In this document: positions 63,679 to 64,000 of the stretch, piece by piece
How positions within the stretch are numbered: the first letter of the stretch is position 1
Layout: each line of letters starts with the position of its first letter
NCBI GenBank assembly: GCA_018222765.1
Contig: JAAEZT010000017.1
Span: 1 to 64,000, forward strand
Length of the DNA: 64,000 nt
DNA from: a bacterium
Lineage (GTDB): Bacteria > Verrucomicrobiota > Verrucomicrobiia > Verrucomicrobiales > Akkermansiaceae
Direction of reading: 5' to 3'
Made by a program: the position numbers and the translations under genes
The notes under the pieces: model-generated
Told to the model about the DNA's origin: nothing
Seen by the model: the letters and a program-made list of their open reading frames with translations, nothing else
Database searches by the model: none

Positions 63679-63696
63679 TTAAACAAGTGTTTGAAA
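63679..63696. promoter_or_regulatory. Operator-like site 2
   Basis: TTAAACAAGTGTTTGAAA, containing the palindrome AAACA-AG-TGTTT. It ends 4 bp before the TetR start codon, so a bound repressor would block initiation or early elongation. Probable autoregulatory site of the adjacent TetR gene. Confidence 0.6.
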
Positions 63697-63700
63697 CGAG

Positions 63701-64000
63701 ATGGCGATCGCAGAAGAGCAATTAACGGGAACAAAGAAATCCTTGGTGGATGCGGCGGCCACACTGATTGCGGAGAGAGGGTTTGACGCGGTCACGGTGC
63801 GGGAAATTACCGGGAAGGCTGATACAAATATCGCTTCGGTAAAATACCATTTCGGTTCGAAAGAAGAGTTGATCGATGCGGTGGTGGCGAATTTTGTCTC
63901 GCCGGTGAATATGGGACGGTTGGCGAGAATTGATAAGCTAGAGGAGGCGGGTGATTTTTGTGCCGAGGATTTGCTGCGGGCCTTTTTGGAGCCAATGCTT
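63701..64000 (+). CDS. TetR-family transcriptional regulator, 3' end missing
   Basis: ATG 63701, frame open to the right edge; it is absent from the ORF track because it has no stop. The first 100 codons contain the TetR helix-turn-helix: LVDAAATLIAERGFDAVTVREITGKADTNIASVKYHFGSKEELIDAVV. The NIASVKYHFGSKEEL segment resembles CerR/YbiH-type members. The ligand domain lies outside the window. Two matching palindromes just upstream suggest autorepression. Confidence 0.85.
   Translation, partial: MAIAEEQLTGTKKSLVDAAATLIAERGFDAVTVREITGKADTNIASVKYHFGSKEELIDAVVANFVSPVNMGRLARIDKLEEAGDFCAEDLLRAFLEPML

Noticed and set aside
1-64000. tRNA, rRNA, riboswitch, CRISPR, transposase or integrase
   Set aside because: None recognised by eye in the intergenic gaps or ORFs; a covariance-model scan would be needed to exclude small RNAs.

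Overview
The window looks like a chromosomal segment from a Verrucomicrobiota bacterium, probably an aquatic or marine member of Verrucomicrobiae. This is an inference from content. It carries five secreted sulfatases, three very large secreted lamin-tail/CotH proteins, a LamG/Ig-like protein, a cytochrome c plus 'PVC-type' propeller pair, a PEP-CTERM-like tail and a Trp/Asp-Pro repeat protein, all beside ordinary housekeeping genes. No rRNA, tRNA, CRISPR array, insertion sequence or prophage was recognised.

Layout. 1-3.5 kb: 3' part of a CotH/LTD protein cut by the left edge. 3.5-8.1 kb: RF3 (prfC), formate-THF ligase (fhs), a 62-aa ORF and a secreted esterase. 8.2-14.3 kb: a sulfatase on the minus strand and a second CotH/LTD protein. 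14.3-20.1 kb: YdcF-like protein, prmA, rarA (minus), a beta-carbonic anhydrase relic, purE-purK and an RluA-type pseudouridine synthase. 20.2-32.0 kb: DASS/SLC13 transporter coupled to a third CotH/LTD protein, a LamG protein, a vestige of a second DASS gene, a TPR-sulfatase fusion and an SSS symporter. 32.0-34.9 kb: dnaA-dnaN with DnaA-box-like sites upstream of dnaA, a candidate oriC. 41.8-35.0 kb (minus): a tight eight-gene run of disulfide oxidoreductase, DnaQ-like exonuclease, aroB, MBL hydrolase, SecD-P1-like secreted protein, M23 peptidase, RidA and selU.

41.9-49.4 kb: hydroxypyruvate-isomerase-like protein, an N-formylglutamate amidohydrolase/GATase1 fusion, divergent serA and ilvD, and a PQQ-type propeller protein. 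49.4-60.2 kb: a decayed secreted-protein tail, two minus-strand sulfatases, then a plus-strand run of cytochrome c, propeller-CBM protein, sulfatase, a sulfatase-tail relic and a secreted FAD oxidoreductase. 60.3-64.0 kb: repeat protein, PEP-CTERM-like fragment, Hsp33 and an orphan DNA methyltransferase (all minus), then a TetR gene cut by the right edge behind two near-identical operator-like palindromes.

How it fits together. The exported enzymes suggest breakdown of sulfated polymers (sulfatases, secreted oxidoreductases, carbohydrate-binding domains) with DASS and SSS transporters for uptake. The less obvious signals are relics and irregular genes. These include a carbonic anhydrase reduced to its two ends, a 60-bp ghost of a DASS gene, two decayed secreted-protein tails, a PEP-CTERM tail running through its own terminator, and an exonuclease whose catalytic DxE lies upstream of every canonical start codon. 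Several ORF-track starts were moved: rarA, dnaA, dnaN, serA, aroB, purK and the CotH genes.
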